Shown: positions 17,601 through 25,510 of the stretch, in pieces
Layout of the letters: every line of letters starts with the position of its first letter
Numbering within the stretch: the stretch's first letter is position 1
Origin: an uncultured Bacteroidales bacterium
GTDB lineage: Bacteria; Bacteroidota; Bacteroidia; Bacteroidales; FEN-979
Assembly: GCA_903929315.1 (NCBI GenBank)
Contig: CAIYUC010000202.1
Span: 1 to 40,651 of the forward strand
Length of the DNA stretch: 40,651 bases
Reading direction: 5' to 3'
Notes under the pieces: generated by a model
Told to the model about the DNA's origin: nothing
What the model saw: only the letters and a program-made list of their open reading frames with translations
Database searches by the model: none
Made by a program: the position numbers and the translations under genes

Positions 17601-18197
17601 GTTGAATCGCTTCTGGTATTCTGTTTTGAAAAAAGTATATTTACCAATACTCTCCAAATGCCTTTCTACTTCAGCTATTTCCGGATTCAAAGGGTCATAA
17701 CCTAAAAGTTCATTGAACACCTTGAGGAAAATGCTCAACACAGGATCAATTACAGAACCCATGCTGGTAATACCATCTGATTTGGCTGCAATATTGAACA
17801 GGATTGATTCAGTTGGTATCGAAGCTACTTTCTTGATATTCCGTTCAAGCTCAAAATCATCAATTGCTTTGTTAGCAAACACATCTGCACATTTAACTCC
17901 CTTAATCTCTTTATTCTCTAGCACAAGGGATAGCATTTTAAGCAAATGCGACTTGCCAGAACCGAAGTAACCGGAAATCCAGATGCTGCTGTTGAAGTTG
18001 CTTTTCGTCAATTCCTCAAATAAGCCGGGAAGCATTTTGTTCCTGTTGGAAATACCTAACAGTTCATTGGTCATGACATACTCTTCCAACTCCTGCAACA
18101 GGTGCCTGTCATCATTGGCTTTGATTACTCCCTCAATAGGGCGGGCAATATCCTTGAGGTATAATTCTTTTTGTATCATATCAGATTTTATAATCAT
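14658..18197 (-). CDS. brxC: BREX type 1 P-loop ATPase BrxC
   Basis: The product is 1179 aa, the usual size for BrxC. The start region YLKDIARPIEGVIKANDD matches the family's N-terminal signature. Walker A is GYFGSGKS (76-83) and Walker B is LVFCVDE (D271, E272), followed by a long helical, coiled-coil-rich C-terminal part. BrxC is a large ATPase essential for BREX; related to PglY. It overlaps brxB by 17 bases if ATG 18197 is used. An in-frame ATG at 18179 (start MIQKELYLKD) directly after the brxB stop is equally plausible and fits the family N-terminus slightly better. No frameshift or missing motif is visible. Confidence 0.95.
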   Translation of the reverse strand: MIIKSDMIQKELYLKDIARPIEGVIKANDDRHLLQELEEYVMTNELLGISNRNKMLPGLFEELTKSNFNSSIWISGYFGSGKSHLLKMLSLVLENKEIKGVKCADVFANKAIDDFELERNIKKVASIPTESILFNIAAKSDGITSMGSVIDPVLSIFLKVFNELLGYDPLNPEIAEVERHLESIGKYTFFKTEYQKRFNKSWEKGREAIFLNQNELAEIYAEIKSISTDEANRFIDNVINNYKLDIEGFGELVTKYIKSKQPGFRLVFCVDEVGQFIAENVRLMLSVQTIAETLSFKTQGQSFLIVTSQNDLNATIGDLNARQKHDFSRILGRFSIKLPLTSANADEVIQKRLLLKNDDSNKLLTGIYNKEQNNVKTLLKFNESSRQYQTYRDAEHFVNTYPFIPYQFDLFQAAIKALSDHNAFIGSQQSVGERSMLGVFQQVAKTYAEKDVSNIVSFARMYEGIKDVLQSNIQSDILQADRCIDSDLAKEVLKALFLVKYVKGFHASISNLAILLLPKFDVNLAEFHKQVQEALNLLENQTYIQRSAVDLYEYLTNQEKDVENEIKSTEIDQTAPGELLGSYLFDEILRDSKVKLDTNNQPYEFGKKLDDNVIGRDKDFYVNFITPLNANSVTTANINMWSAGRPNDLIVYLPEDKRLIDELKLIKKTEKYYQTTNSPALDATKQRILSEKAQQNQDRKRAVLNQLRESIGDARMLLNGSDLTDIGSKDPKTKIIQGVQQLIKTIYTNLKMLTVDFTEANLQKIIQSQDDVLFKDTLHEVEIEILNRIQRNKTGHERTTIKSLVDSFYARPYGWYQTAVLCIIAKLYKRNKISLKQDGNNLEDRGVLEALQKNNQYANTIIELEEEIQNTQIQKLKNFYQEYFNEPNLGNEPKEISRLFKQRLEKEVKDFSEMYILRSHFKFLEVLGEPLGRLKLIAEKEHPYFFNALDQYQDMLLDDKENILEVVKKFMNGAQRSIFENVLFYLESNNANFDYIGNDSLTTLSAVAESSAPYKGTLMQEAKAALESIQKEVSAQQKVERVSATEAILQSMSKLKSFAEFKKLKNKQQEEITAPFEKIIKEIEQERFIGNIRTKANNTTTDLYQRQLELMMRLANPPKPVEPGSPEPPKPKVVFVMKDSVKINFTKPALETRQDVEDYLAALKEQYLKIIDEDKRISL

Positions 18198-18774
18198 TAA
18201 GGTTGTGAGCGCGGTAATAATTCTCGTCTTTGATCAATTCAAACAGGATAAGGGTTTTGTTGTTGTAAGACCCTGGGAAAAACATGACTAACGGAATATT
18301 TCCAACAAGTGTTTGTGTGTTATTTAAAATGCTATGCGATCGTATAAAAGGGAAAACTTCTCCAACCCCGGTTAAGAAAACGATCATGGCATTACTATCG
18401 GCATGGCGCGTATGGATTTCAGGTATAACTGTTTTTTCAATATTCAAACTACTTACCAAAATCCTATTTAATCGAAGTTTAGATATTTTTTTTTCTTGCG
18501 CTATAATTTGATCGAATAGGTTTGCCCTTTTTAAAATATCAACACACAATTTATACAGATTGATTTCTAAAATTTCAATGCCTTCATTTTGCAAGCGTTT
18601 AACCAATGATTGAATGTTTGCATTCACTATTTGTTGCTGGCTAACCGGGAAAGAGTGAATGAAGAAAGGTAACTCACCGCCTAACCCCTCCTTTTTTAAA
18701 AATCTCTGACTTGAGAGTATTTTAAAAAGGCCCTCAAAATGCTGTGGGGGATCGTATGTCTGATTTCTAGGCAT
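18181..18774 (-). CDS. brxB: BREX type 1 protein BrxB (DUF1788)
   Basis: This 197-aa protein fits DUF1788/BrxB in length, position and key segments: a start in which LFKILSSQRFL is followed by LGGELPFFIHSFP, a central VVEK-like region replaced here by NRILVSSLNIE, and a C-terminal strand MIVFLTGVGEVFPFIRSHSIL followed by PLVMFFPGSYN. BrxB is a core BREX component thought to bridge PglZ and other subunits. Its ATG at 18774 overlaps the brxA stop by 8 bases and its own stop overlaps the brxC start region, which implies coupled translation. Confidence 0.93.
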   Translation of the reverse strand: MPRNQTYDPPQHFEGLFKILSSQRFLKKEGLGGELPFFIHSFPVSQQQIVNANIQSLVKRLQNEGIEILEINLYKLCVDILKRANLFDQIIAQEKKISKLRLNRILVSSLNIEKTVIPEIHTRHADSNAMIVFLTGVGEVFPFIRSHSILNNTQTLVGNIPLVMFFPGSYNNKTLILFELIKDENYYRAHNLNDYKI

Positions 18775-19399
18775 GCTTCAGTTTTTGTATTAAGCTTATT
18801 ATCTCTTCTTTAGAATATAGGAATGCCATCAAAAAAGCGGGATCATCCTCAATAATTACCTCAACGAACTTACTGCTTAAAACAGGTTTTAAAATCGTGC
18901 CAATTTTTGCGCGGGTGATTAAACCGACCTGGTCCAATAAAGTATAAACCCGCTGCTTTACTTTTTTTGCCGTTAATTCGGTAATTGTGTTCAACTCATT
19001 ATGGGTGAGGCTTTTGGTATTAAAGAATTTATTGTAGTCTGTTTCTGTTAATTCAGTATCAAACATCAAATATTTATTACGAAGTACCTCAATAATAAAG
19101 TCTTTAACAAAAGGATACGTTTTTGCCAGGGATAATAAAATAATTGATTTTGCATCATCGAGGCTCCCCTGGATCAATAAATTTAATTGATCTGAAGTCA
19201 GCAAGGATAGCCGTTTTTTAATTTCTCTAAATTCTCTTGTAAAGGTTGCCTGTTTAATTTTGTTCAATAAATTATTATCCAATAAGGATCTCCGGACTGC
19301 CTTCCAATCTTTCAACCGATTGTATTCTTCGGCAATGATGATCGTTTCTGAGATCAAAGCCGAAGCACCGGTGAAGGAAAAAGTGTAATTTACGTTCAT
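18767..19399 (-). CDS. brxA: BREX type 1 protein BrxA (DUF1819)
   Basis: A 210-aa protein with the DUF1819/BrxA pattern: an opening YTFSFTGASALISETIIIAE, the helical LLIQGSLDDAKSIILLSLAK block, and a C-terminal FVEVIIEDDPAFLMAFLYS. BrxA folds are related to the NusB-like RNA-binding domain and BrxA binds DNA; it is the first gene of type 1 BREX operons. ATG 19399 is about 30 bases downstream of the predicted transcription start from the promoter at 19438-19466. The neighbouring 598-aa gene upstream is on the same strand 108 bases away. Confidence 0.94.
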   Translation of the reverse strand: MNVNYTFSFTGASALISETIIIAEEYNRLKDWKAVRRSLLDNNLLNKIKQATFTREFREIKKRLSLLTSDQLNLLIQGSLDDAKSIILLSLAKTYPFVKDFIIEVLRNKYLMFDTELTETDYNKFFNTKSLTHNELNTITELTAKKVKQRVYTLLDQVGLITRAKIGTILKPVLSSKFVEVIIEDDPAFLMAFLYSKEEIISLIQKLKHA

Positions 19400-19437
19400 G
19401 GTAAATTTGGCAGTATGGATTTTGTAAATGATAGTAA

Positions 19438-19466
19438 CAAAATTACAGGATTTATTGGATAGACAA
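19438..19466 (-). promoter_or_regulatory. Bacteroidota-type promoter of the BREX operon
   Basis: Read on the minus strand, TTG (19466-19464), 18 bases, then TAATTTTG (19445-19438) fits the Bacteroidota sigma-ABfr consensus TTTG/TTG...TANNTTTG. It lies in the only real gap at the head of brxA and would start transcription about 30 bases before the ATG. The 598-aa gene upstream would then be a separate or read-through unit. Confidence 0.65.
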
Positions 19467-19507
19467 GGAAATTTGGTGACACCTCTAACAGGTAATAATT
19501 TACATGA

Positions 19508-21304
19508 TTAACTTGTTGATTTAGGCTTTTTTCTTTTCTCAAATTCCTCTTTGAATAAAGCAGGTCCAACGAAGTCCATTATTGGCGGTTGTTTAACAAT
19601 GCCTCGGTTTAAAAATAATCTATCAATGAAAAGGGCAAAAGGGATAAGTTTATTCATAAAATATTGTACTACTTCAGGAGTAGTGGTAAATTTTATTCCT
19701 TGATTGATCTGGGAGTGTCCGTGATAGGCATTAAGAACTTCATGAAATGGGAGGTTTTCAGATAAACCCACTTGATGATAAATGAGAGAATCAATATTGA
19801 CCACGACCAAAGGTTTGACATGATAAATAAATAAACCTTCTTCTTTTAAACGTTCAAGTTCCTCCTGAAACCAATAATTGATAAGAAAATTGAAGCCAGG
19901 TGCATCATACTGGTGGTCGTGGGTAATAAGTATTGGATAAATGGAAATTTCTTTGTAATTGTATTCAGTATCAACAGGAAATTCCTTCTTCAATATTCTT
20001 CGAATACTTGTGATTATTTGCATTACCGCTCCCGCTTTTTCTTTGCCATTAGGTAAATCTTGGTAATACAGCGTTTTAGCAAATTCTTCTTCGTATATAT
20101 GAAAGTTGAAAGAAACTTTTTTATCAGCCCTGATTAGAAAATCTTTGGATTCAAAAAGAAGGATATCCTTGCCCTTTCTTAGATAATAATCAGGTGCACC
20201 ATCCATTTTCATTTCGGCTAATGTTTTTCCGGAAAATCTAATACACTTTCCGGGGTAGATTATCTCTAATATATTATATAATAATATCTTTTCAGAGAAT
20301 TCATGACAATAAATTGATTTAAAACCTTGTATTTGTTGCCCGGATGGAAGTATGTTATTTACATCTCGAAGAAGAAAATAAGCACCTTTAAAAATCTTTT
20401 CTACTACAAACAAAGGGAAAATAACTCGGTAAACGCCATCTCTAACCTTGTAGAATGGCCTAGCCCTTAAAGTCAGAAAATCATTTTGGTCAAGTTCGTC
20501 ACTATCTTGAACAATTAATCTCTCAATAAAGGCACAACCTTTGCTGAAATTTTCATCATGTTTCACGACAATATCCGTCTGTACTTCTCTATCGTTTTGA
20601 ATAACAGATACTGTCAGTGGCAAAAGGTTTTTAAGATATTCTTGCCATGACAAACAATTGAAATGAGCTAAAAATGCATCCAATAATAGTTTTGTTTTTA
20701 AATTGCACTCTAAAAACTGAAAAAGATATGTTGCTTTAATCAATTGTGTTGTCCATATCTGATTAATATCATAATTTGTCTTATCGGATACTGGATAAGA
20801 CATACAAAACAAGATCATAGGAATCTTCAAGTCCCCCCTCAGTTCTTCAGTTGAGGAGAATGATAAACGTTGATTGTGAGTGAATTCAGAATTAAAAACC
20901 AAATAAGCTTTGAACATATTTCTTTCAAATTCTGCATGTGATTGTGCATCTCTTTGATCCCCTTTTTCAAAGAAGAATTCAAAAAGCTTCAAACTACTTT
21001 GAGGATTAGTAATGTTTATTTTTATTCCTGATCCTTCTATAATCCTAATTTTATCATAGATTTTATTTGCAAAGTCATTATTTTCTGGTCCAAAAATGGC
21101 TTGAAGAAATTCTATGTTGTCTTTGAATTTTGAGCCAAATGATTTGAAACTTAAAAAGCGAGCAGCTACTTTTAATATGACCTCTCTGTTGCCACCTTTC
21201 AAGTACCTATCAGGAGTTAATGGTTTTTCATTTGCAAAAGCAACCTGAAATTCCAATAGTTGCTCCATTGACATAAAGTTTGTTAAAGTGGAATTACTTG
21301 ACAT
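19508..21304 (-). CDS. Candidate PD-(D/E)xK nuclease-fold protein upstream of brxA
   Basis: A 598-aa soluble protein that I cannot place in a named family. Residues 369-387 (GAPDYYLRKGKDILLFESK) have the classic P-D-x12-E-x-K layout of PD-(D/E)xK nucleases, with D372, E385 and K387; an upstream acid such as E335 (YCHEFSEK) could complete the site. The part before residue 360 is mostly helical and the part after 450 contains alternating strands and helices (YPILITHDHQYD). It starts at ATG 21304 and ends 108 bases before brxA on the same strand. The location beside BREX suggests a defence role, possibly an independent nuclease system. Family membership is a by-eye motif call. Confidence 0.65.
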   Translation of the reverse strand: MSSNSTLTNFMSMEQLLEFQVAFANEKPLTPDRYLKGGNREVILKVAARFLSFKSFGSKFKDNIEFLQAIFGPENNDFANKIYDKIRIIEGSGIKINITNPQSSLKLFEFFFEKGDQRDAQSHAEFERNMFKAYLVFNSEFTHNQRLSFSSTEELRGDLKIPMILFCMSYPVSDKTNYDINQIWTTQLIKATYLFQFLECNLKTKLLLDAFLAHFNCLSWQEYLKNLLPLTVSVIQNDREVQTDIVVKHDENFSKGCAFIERLIVQDSDELDQNDFLTLRARPFYKVRDGVYRVIFPLFVVEKIFKGAYFLLRDVNNILPSGQQIQGFKSIYCHEFSEKILLYNILEIIYPGKCIRFSGKTLAEMKMDGAPDYYLRKGKDILLFESKDFLIRADKKVSFNFHIYEEEFAKTLYYQDLPNGKEKAGAVMQIITSIRRILKKEFPVDTEYNYKEISIYPILITHDHQYDAPGFNFLINYWFQEELERLKEEGLFIYHVKPLVVVNIDSLIYHQVGLSENLPFHEVLNAYHGHSQINQGIKFTTTPEVVQYFMNKLIPFALFIDRLFLNRGIVKQPPIMDFVGPALFKEEFEKRKKPKSTS

Positions 21305-21585
21305 GCATAATATGGATTATAAAGATTTATGTAATATTATTATCAGTGAAAAATGTGTTAATAATTGATCCTAATATTCCAGTTGGAATCATTCAGCCTC
21401 TTGGTGCAATTGAATTCATTGGAAGAAACCTCGAATCTTTCATGTTCTGAACGGGTTTGCACTAGTTTGGCTCTTTTTTCGACAACAAGTTGAAGTGTTC
21501 TCAACATTGAGGATCTACACCATCATTGATGAAAAGACAGAAGTGTAACGCCGCCATATACATGCCAAATAAGGTTCAATGAAGA
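21305..21585. other. Intergenic region between the scaffold operon and the defence island
   Basis: These 281 bases hold no convincing gene on either strand. They must contain the end of transcription for the SPOR-domain gene and the promoter of the 598-aa gene, but I see neither a clear hairpin nor a clean TANNTTTG element. Confidence 0.6.
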
Positions 21586-22587
21586 TTATTTCTGCGTCAC
21601 CACGACTTTGCTTATTCCATTGATCTGAACCCTCTTTCTCTCTTGGGAAACAAGTAATCCGTATGCTTCCGGATGTAACTTTCTATATTCCTCTGTAGCT
21701 ACTTCACAGGCATGTTGTGTGTAAAATGGTCCAATGTAAACACAGTAATATTGAGCACCACTTAAAGAGGCATAGTCAGGGATCCATAAGTAACCTGTTG
21801 AATTACTATTTTTCCTGAGTTCGGTAGCTTTTGCTTTAGCTTGGTTCTCTGTTTTAACTGCAGCAGCGCTAATGATATAAAAATACCCAGTATTATGTTG
21901 GTTTACCTTTTGATTTGCATTAGGTTGGGATTTATTGTCAGGAATTGATGGAGAAGTTTTCGATGCATTTACCTGTTCATTTGAATTCCTGATTTCATTC
22001 AAGTTACCAGAAGAGGCATTGTTTGGAACAATTTTATTTACCTTCTTGCCAGGATTAAACACTCCACTGAAATATAATATTAATACTGTCAAAATAATTA
22101 CACTGGCGCTGATAATGCCTATCATTAGATTTTTTAAACTATTAACGGTAGTATTGGTATTGGGATGAATTTTATTTTCCTGGAAAACAGTATTTGAATA
22201 TTCAGATAAGGTAGGAGAATTCTCCTTAATCGGACTTTGCAAGAGTAGACCTGATGTGTAAATCGAAATTATCAAGTCATTAAAATTGGTTTTAAATTTT
22301 CCCCCAAGCGTTTTTAACAATTCTATTTCCCGGCCAGTATAACTTGCAAGTAAAGAGGAAGCAGATGTAACATTGACGGGGTCATATTTTGATAAAATTT
22401 CTTTTACCAGCCTTAGATAATCAATAGAAATATAATTCTCCAAGTGAAGCTTGTATTTCTCGGAAATTTTTGATAACAATTCAGCATCTTTGCCTTTATA
22501 TTTCTCAAGTATATTTGGAACAGTTGAAATCTTGTCGGGGTTAAAATCCCGGTAGATTTGTTCAATTATCTTTTTTATATCATCCAC
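21586..22587 (-). CDS. Single-pass protein: duplicated N-terminal helical repeat, TM, C-terminal SPOR domain
   Basis: Residues 1-110 contain two similar units (about 5-48 and 57-104) with the pattern Y-x-P-x-x-[IV]...L-x-x-Y-x-G...ELL...KF/KY. A proline- and Asn-rich spacer leads to one membrane helix (about 154-175, ending LYFSGVF), then a low-complexity linker and a SPOR-like domain (about 234-315, GYFYIISAAAVKTENQAKAK ... YYCVYIGPFYTQHAC). SPOR domains bind denuded peptidoglycan glycans, so the C-terminus should be periplasmic and the N-terminal repeats cytoplasmic. The start is GTG 22587, aligned with the starts of two paralogues upstream. It is the last gene of the nine-gene block. Confidence 0.85.
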   Translation of the reverse strand: MDDIKKIIEQIYRDFNPDKISTVPNILEKYKGKDAELLSKISEKYKLHLENYISIDYLRLVKEILSKYDPVNVTSASSLLASYTGREIELLKTLGGKFKTNFNDLIISIYTSGLLLQSPIKENSPTLSEYSNTVFQENKIHPNTNTTVNSLKNLMIGIISASVIILTVLILYFSGVFNPGKKVNKIVPNNASSGNLNEIRNSNEQVNASKTSPSIPDNKSQPNANQKVNQHNTGYFYIISAAAVKTENQAKAKATELRKNSNSTGYLWIPDYASLSGAQYYCVYIGPFYTQHACEVATEEYRKLHPEAYGLLVSQERKRVQINGISKVVVTQK

Positions 22588-22655
22588 AGCCTAATGAATT
22601 TATATAGCTAAAAAAGTAGGTTATAGTCTACCTCGTTTCAACATTTCGTAAAGTT

Positions 22656-22806
22656 CTACTCACAGATCACAACTTCAACCATATGATTATTTCCTTCGCA
22701 AGTTTGTATTAATGTCTCAAAAGATCTACCATGAATGGAAATGTCTACAAAGTCCGGGCAGTAATTACAAGTTTTAAAAAAAGTTGATTTTCCGTTTCCA
22801 GTTCCC
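22656..22806 (-). pseudogene. Broken extra copy of the Cys-containing beta domain
   Basis: Directly after the stop of the 351-aa gene, another frame reads GTGNGKSTFFKTCNYCPD...DISIHG and ends at TAG (22658-22656). This matches GNGNGKITIFKTCNDCQDVK.ISIDG in the C-terminal domain of the preceding gene. It lacks a start codon and stops about 35 residues after the CxxC motif, so it is a frameshifted, truncated tandem duplicate of the C-terminal module. It could have been a second domain of the same protein before the TAG and frameshift. Confidence 0.7.
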
Positions 22807-23862
22807 CTAAAGATTAGGATTTACATCATTGCCTTTCTTTATCTCTTGTAATAAACATTTTCCCTCTGGTACAGAAATCAAAATATCCCAACTTGTTCTA
22901 TTACTATCCTGGCCAGATAAATGATGCCGGCCTGACGAAAGAACTTTTGAGATTGTCCCATCAGCATCGCAGGAAGGAACACTTGTAGAGTTGAATGTTT
23001 GTGATAGAACGCCAATGTAATTGCCATCGATTGAAATTTTTACATCCTGACAATCATTGCAGGTTTTGAAAATAGTTATTTTACCGTTGCCATTTCCATA
23101 AGGATTTGCTCCTATAGTTTGCTGCGTTGCCAATTCATCTTGGGTTCCGTTTTTTACCTGATCTAATGTAGGAGGAGGATTTTGTGGGGCATTAGTTTGC
23201 TGCGTTGTTGATACTTCCCGGGTTTCGGTATTCATTGATTCTGGCGAAGGAGGAGGATTTTGAGGGTTATTCGTCGTTGGACTATTGACTGATGTTACGG
23301 CCGGTGACGAGTTATTGTTCTTCACAGGACCCGTCATCCCGGGTCGAAACGAACCACTAAAATAGAATATAGCCAAAACAACTATTACAACGCTGCAAGC
23401 AATGATACCTATCCTGAGTTTTTTAGGATTTCTTTTATCAGGGATCTCCCTTTTTTGTGATTCTATCTTCTCCGTAACCGCAGATGGTTTTTCACTTTCT
23501 GCAGCGGGTCCCTGATCAGATGATGGTGTTAAATAGATAGAAACGATGATATCATTGAAGCCGGTATTGAACTTTAAACCAAGGGTCGTAAGCAATTTCT
23601 TTTCCCGTCCAACATAACTTGCAAGTAAAGTGGAAGCAGATGAAACATTGACCGGATCATATTTTGTTAAAATTTTTTTTATTAACCTCAGATAATCAAC
23701 AGAAATGTAATCATCCAGGTGAATATTGTATTTCTGTGAAATTTTTGCTAACAATTCACCATCATTGTCTTTATATTTCTCAAGGATTCCCGGAACATTC
23801 GAAATCTTATCAGGATTGTGATCCCGATAGATTTTTTCAATGATCATTTTAATATTTTCCAT
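22807..23862 (-). CDS. Single-pass paralogue with small C-terminal Cys-containing beta domain
   Basis: A 351-aa paralogue of the SPOR and YARHG proteins. It has the same two-unit helical N-terminus (residues 1-110) and a membrane helix at about 150-169 (IGIIACSVVIVVLAIFYFSG). A Pro/Asn/Thr-rich linker contains two similar segments (TTQQTNAPQNPPPT and ATQQTIGANP). The C-terminal domain (about 258-345) has Cys268-x-x-Cys271, SIDGNYIG, then SCDADGTISKVLSSGRHHL and VPEGKC. The domain resembles small PEGA-like beta modules seen in Bacteroidota surface proteins, but I cannot name it. The ATG start at 23862 aligns with those of the paralogues. A damaged copy of the same domain lies just downstream. 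Confidence 0.82.
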   Translation of the reverse strand: MENIKMIIEKIYRDHNPDKISNVPGILEKYKDNDGELLAKISQKYNIHLDDYISVDYLRLIKKILTKYDPVNVSSASTLLASYVGREKKLLTTLGLKFNTGFNDIIVSIYLTPSSDQGPAAESEKPSAVTEKIESQKREIPDKRNPKKLRIGIIACSVVIVVLAIFYFSGSFRPGMTGPVKNNNSSPAVTSVNSPTTNNPQNPPPSPESMNTETREVSTTQQTNAPQNPPPTLDQVKNGTQDELATQQTIGANPYGNGNGKITIFKTCNDCQDVKISIDGNYIGVLSQTFNSTSVPSCDADGTISKVLSSGRHHLSGQDSNRTSWDILISVPEGKCLLQEIKKGNDVNPNL

Positions 23863-23970
23863 TGGGAAATAGATTTATTTAGAAATTGCATGTTTTTATA
23901 ACATGCAGGAAATTTCAAATCCCACATTCAAAATATAGATGAACAAAAAGGATAAGAGCAAAAAAAAAAC

Positions 23971-25293
23971 CTACTCATATTTTTTAATCAGGATTACATT
24001 TTGTTTTTCAATATTTGAGAGCATCAAAACAACATCATCATATTGACCATGATACCAGCTTTGAGCTGTGAAGTATGCTTTCATTTCTGGGGTCTTGAAG
24101 ATGAATCCATGTCTTGCAAAAATTTCATTTCTCATGATCTTCAAATCTTGTTTGCTCAATCCAGATAAATCAGAAATATCCACCAACCTTGTTGCCGTGA
24201 AAGGAAACCTACCTTGAGAACTGGTCGATAATTGGTCTCCTGAGCTCTCAATTTTATTATCTTGGCAAATTGTCATTTTAAGTATTCTTCCGTCTGTGTT
24301 TTTCATTTCTCCAAGGTAACAGTTCCCGTGTAAAGATAAATTGCAAATGGCAGTTATATTATTCCCGGTATATTCTGTCAATTGAATAGTTCCATTTTTA
24401 AAATCTTTTCCCTTTAAAATATACGTAATATTTGATCTTTGGGGATAATAATATGTTCCTTCAATTGTTCCATCAGAATTCCAAGTTAGATTATAAGAAG
24501 CGCCAAGTTTACCAACATTCCCTGTATATGCTTTTGTGACTACGGTTCCATTATTTGAATTTGTTGTGCCTGAATTCAATGATTTTGATGAAACTTTACC
24601 TTTTGAATTTGAAGTAGTAGCTTTACTTTTAGGATTTAAAGTTACGTTTGATGTTTTTTTTTGAGTATTGTTAGATGTTTTATCTATTGAATGGCTGCTC
24701 TCGCCGATCGTGCCTGAAGAAGTTGAGTTAGGACCAATACTATTTGCCGGCTTACTTGAATTAAAAACTCCACTGAAATATAATACTATAGCTACCAGAA
24801 TGATTAAACCAACTGCTATAATTCCTATTAACAGTTTTTTTGAACCTTTACCTGCCGGTATTGCATTCGGATACAAGACATGCTCCTGAGAAGGAACAGG
24901 AATTTTTTCAGAAACGATTGAAGGATTCTCTTGGGGCAAATATTGCAAGGAGAATCCTGATAAATAGATCAAAATGATCAGGTCATTAAAATTGCTTTTA
25001 AATTTCTCACTTAGCGATTTCAACAATTCTTTTTCACGGCCAGTATAACTTGCAAGTAAAGAGGAAGCAGTTGAAACATTGCCCGGATCATGTTTTGTTA
25101 AAATTTCTTTTACCAACCTTAGATAATCAATAGAAATGTAATCTTCAAGGTGTAGCTTGTATTTCTCGGAAATTTTTGATAACAACTCAGCATTTTTGCC
25201 TTTATATTTCTCAAGGATACTAGGAACATTCGAAATCTTATCAGGACTGTAATCCTTGTAGACTCTTTCAATTATCATTTTTATATCATTCAC
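23971..25293 (-). CDS. Single-pass paralogue with C-terminal YARHG domain
   Basis: A 440-aa protein with the shared N-terminal repeat pair (residues 1-110), a membrane helix at about 154-174 (LLIGIIAVGLIILVAIVLYF) and a long Ser/Thr/Asn/Lys-rich linker (about 180-255). A beta-rich middle (about 256-345, TYYYPQRSNITYILKGKDF) is followed by a YARHG domain (about 373-438: LSKQDLKIMRNEIFARHGFIF, YFTAQSWYHG, LSNIEKQNV). YARHG domains occur in extracellular parts of bacterial proteins and are probably involved in binding cell-wall or surface material. The start is GTG 25293, matching the paralogues. DNA of the first 350 bases is close to that of the SPOR gene, indicating recent duplication. Confidence 0.85.
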   Translation of the reverse strand: MNDIKMIIERVYKDYSPDKISNVPSILEKYKGKNAELLSKISEKYKLHLEDYISIDYLRLVKEILTKHDPGNVSTASSLLASYTGREKELLKSLSEKFKSNFNDLIILIYLSGFSLQYLPQENPSIVSEKIPVPSQEHVLYPNAIPAGKGSKKLLIGIIAVGLIILVAIVLYFSGVFNSSKPANSIGPNSTSSGTIGESSHSIDKTSNNTQKKTSNVTLNPKSKATTSNSKGKVSSKSLNSGTTNSNNGTVVTKAYTGNVGKLGASYNLTWNSDGTIEGTYYYPQRSNITYILKGKDFKNGTIQLTEYTGNNITAICNLSLHGNCYLGEMKNTDGRILKMTICQDNKIESSGDQLSTSSQGRFPFTATRLVDISDLSGLSKQDLKIMRNEIFARHGFIFKTPEMKAYFTAQSWYHGQYDDVVLMLSNIEKQNVILIKKYE

Positions 25294-25510
25294 GGCCTAA
25301 TGGAGCTATATAGGTGAAACATTGAGTCGCAATAATCTAATGAGGTTCTGACGTTGTTGTTTTGGTCTCTGGAACCAGACTTTTCCATCGAGTTGTTTTT
25401 ATCAAGCTGGTCAAGCCAAATACTTTAGGAATGGAAAACACCAGTGGTTAACATAAAACTATTTCCTGTGTATACAGTAAATACAAGATCAATAAGAGTT
25501 ATTCTATCAT

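Noticed and set aside
25294-25510. Terminator for the bactofilin-like gene (CTGGAACCAG dyad near 25366)
   Set aside because: The T run lies on the plus-strand side only, and no plus-strand gene ends there, so the hairpin does not fit a minus-strand terminator.
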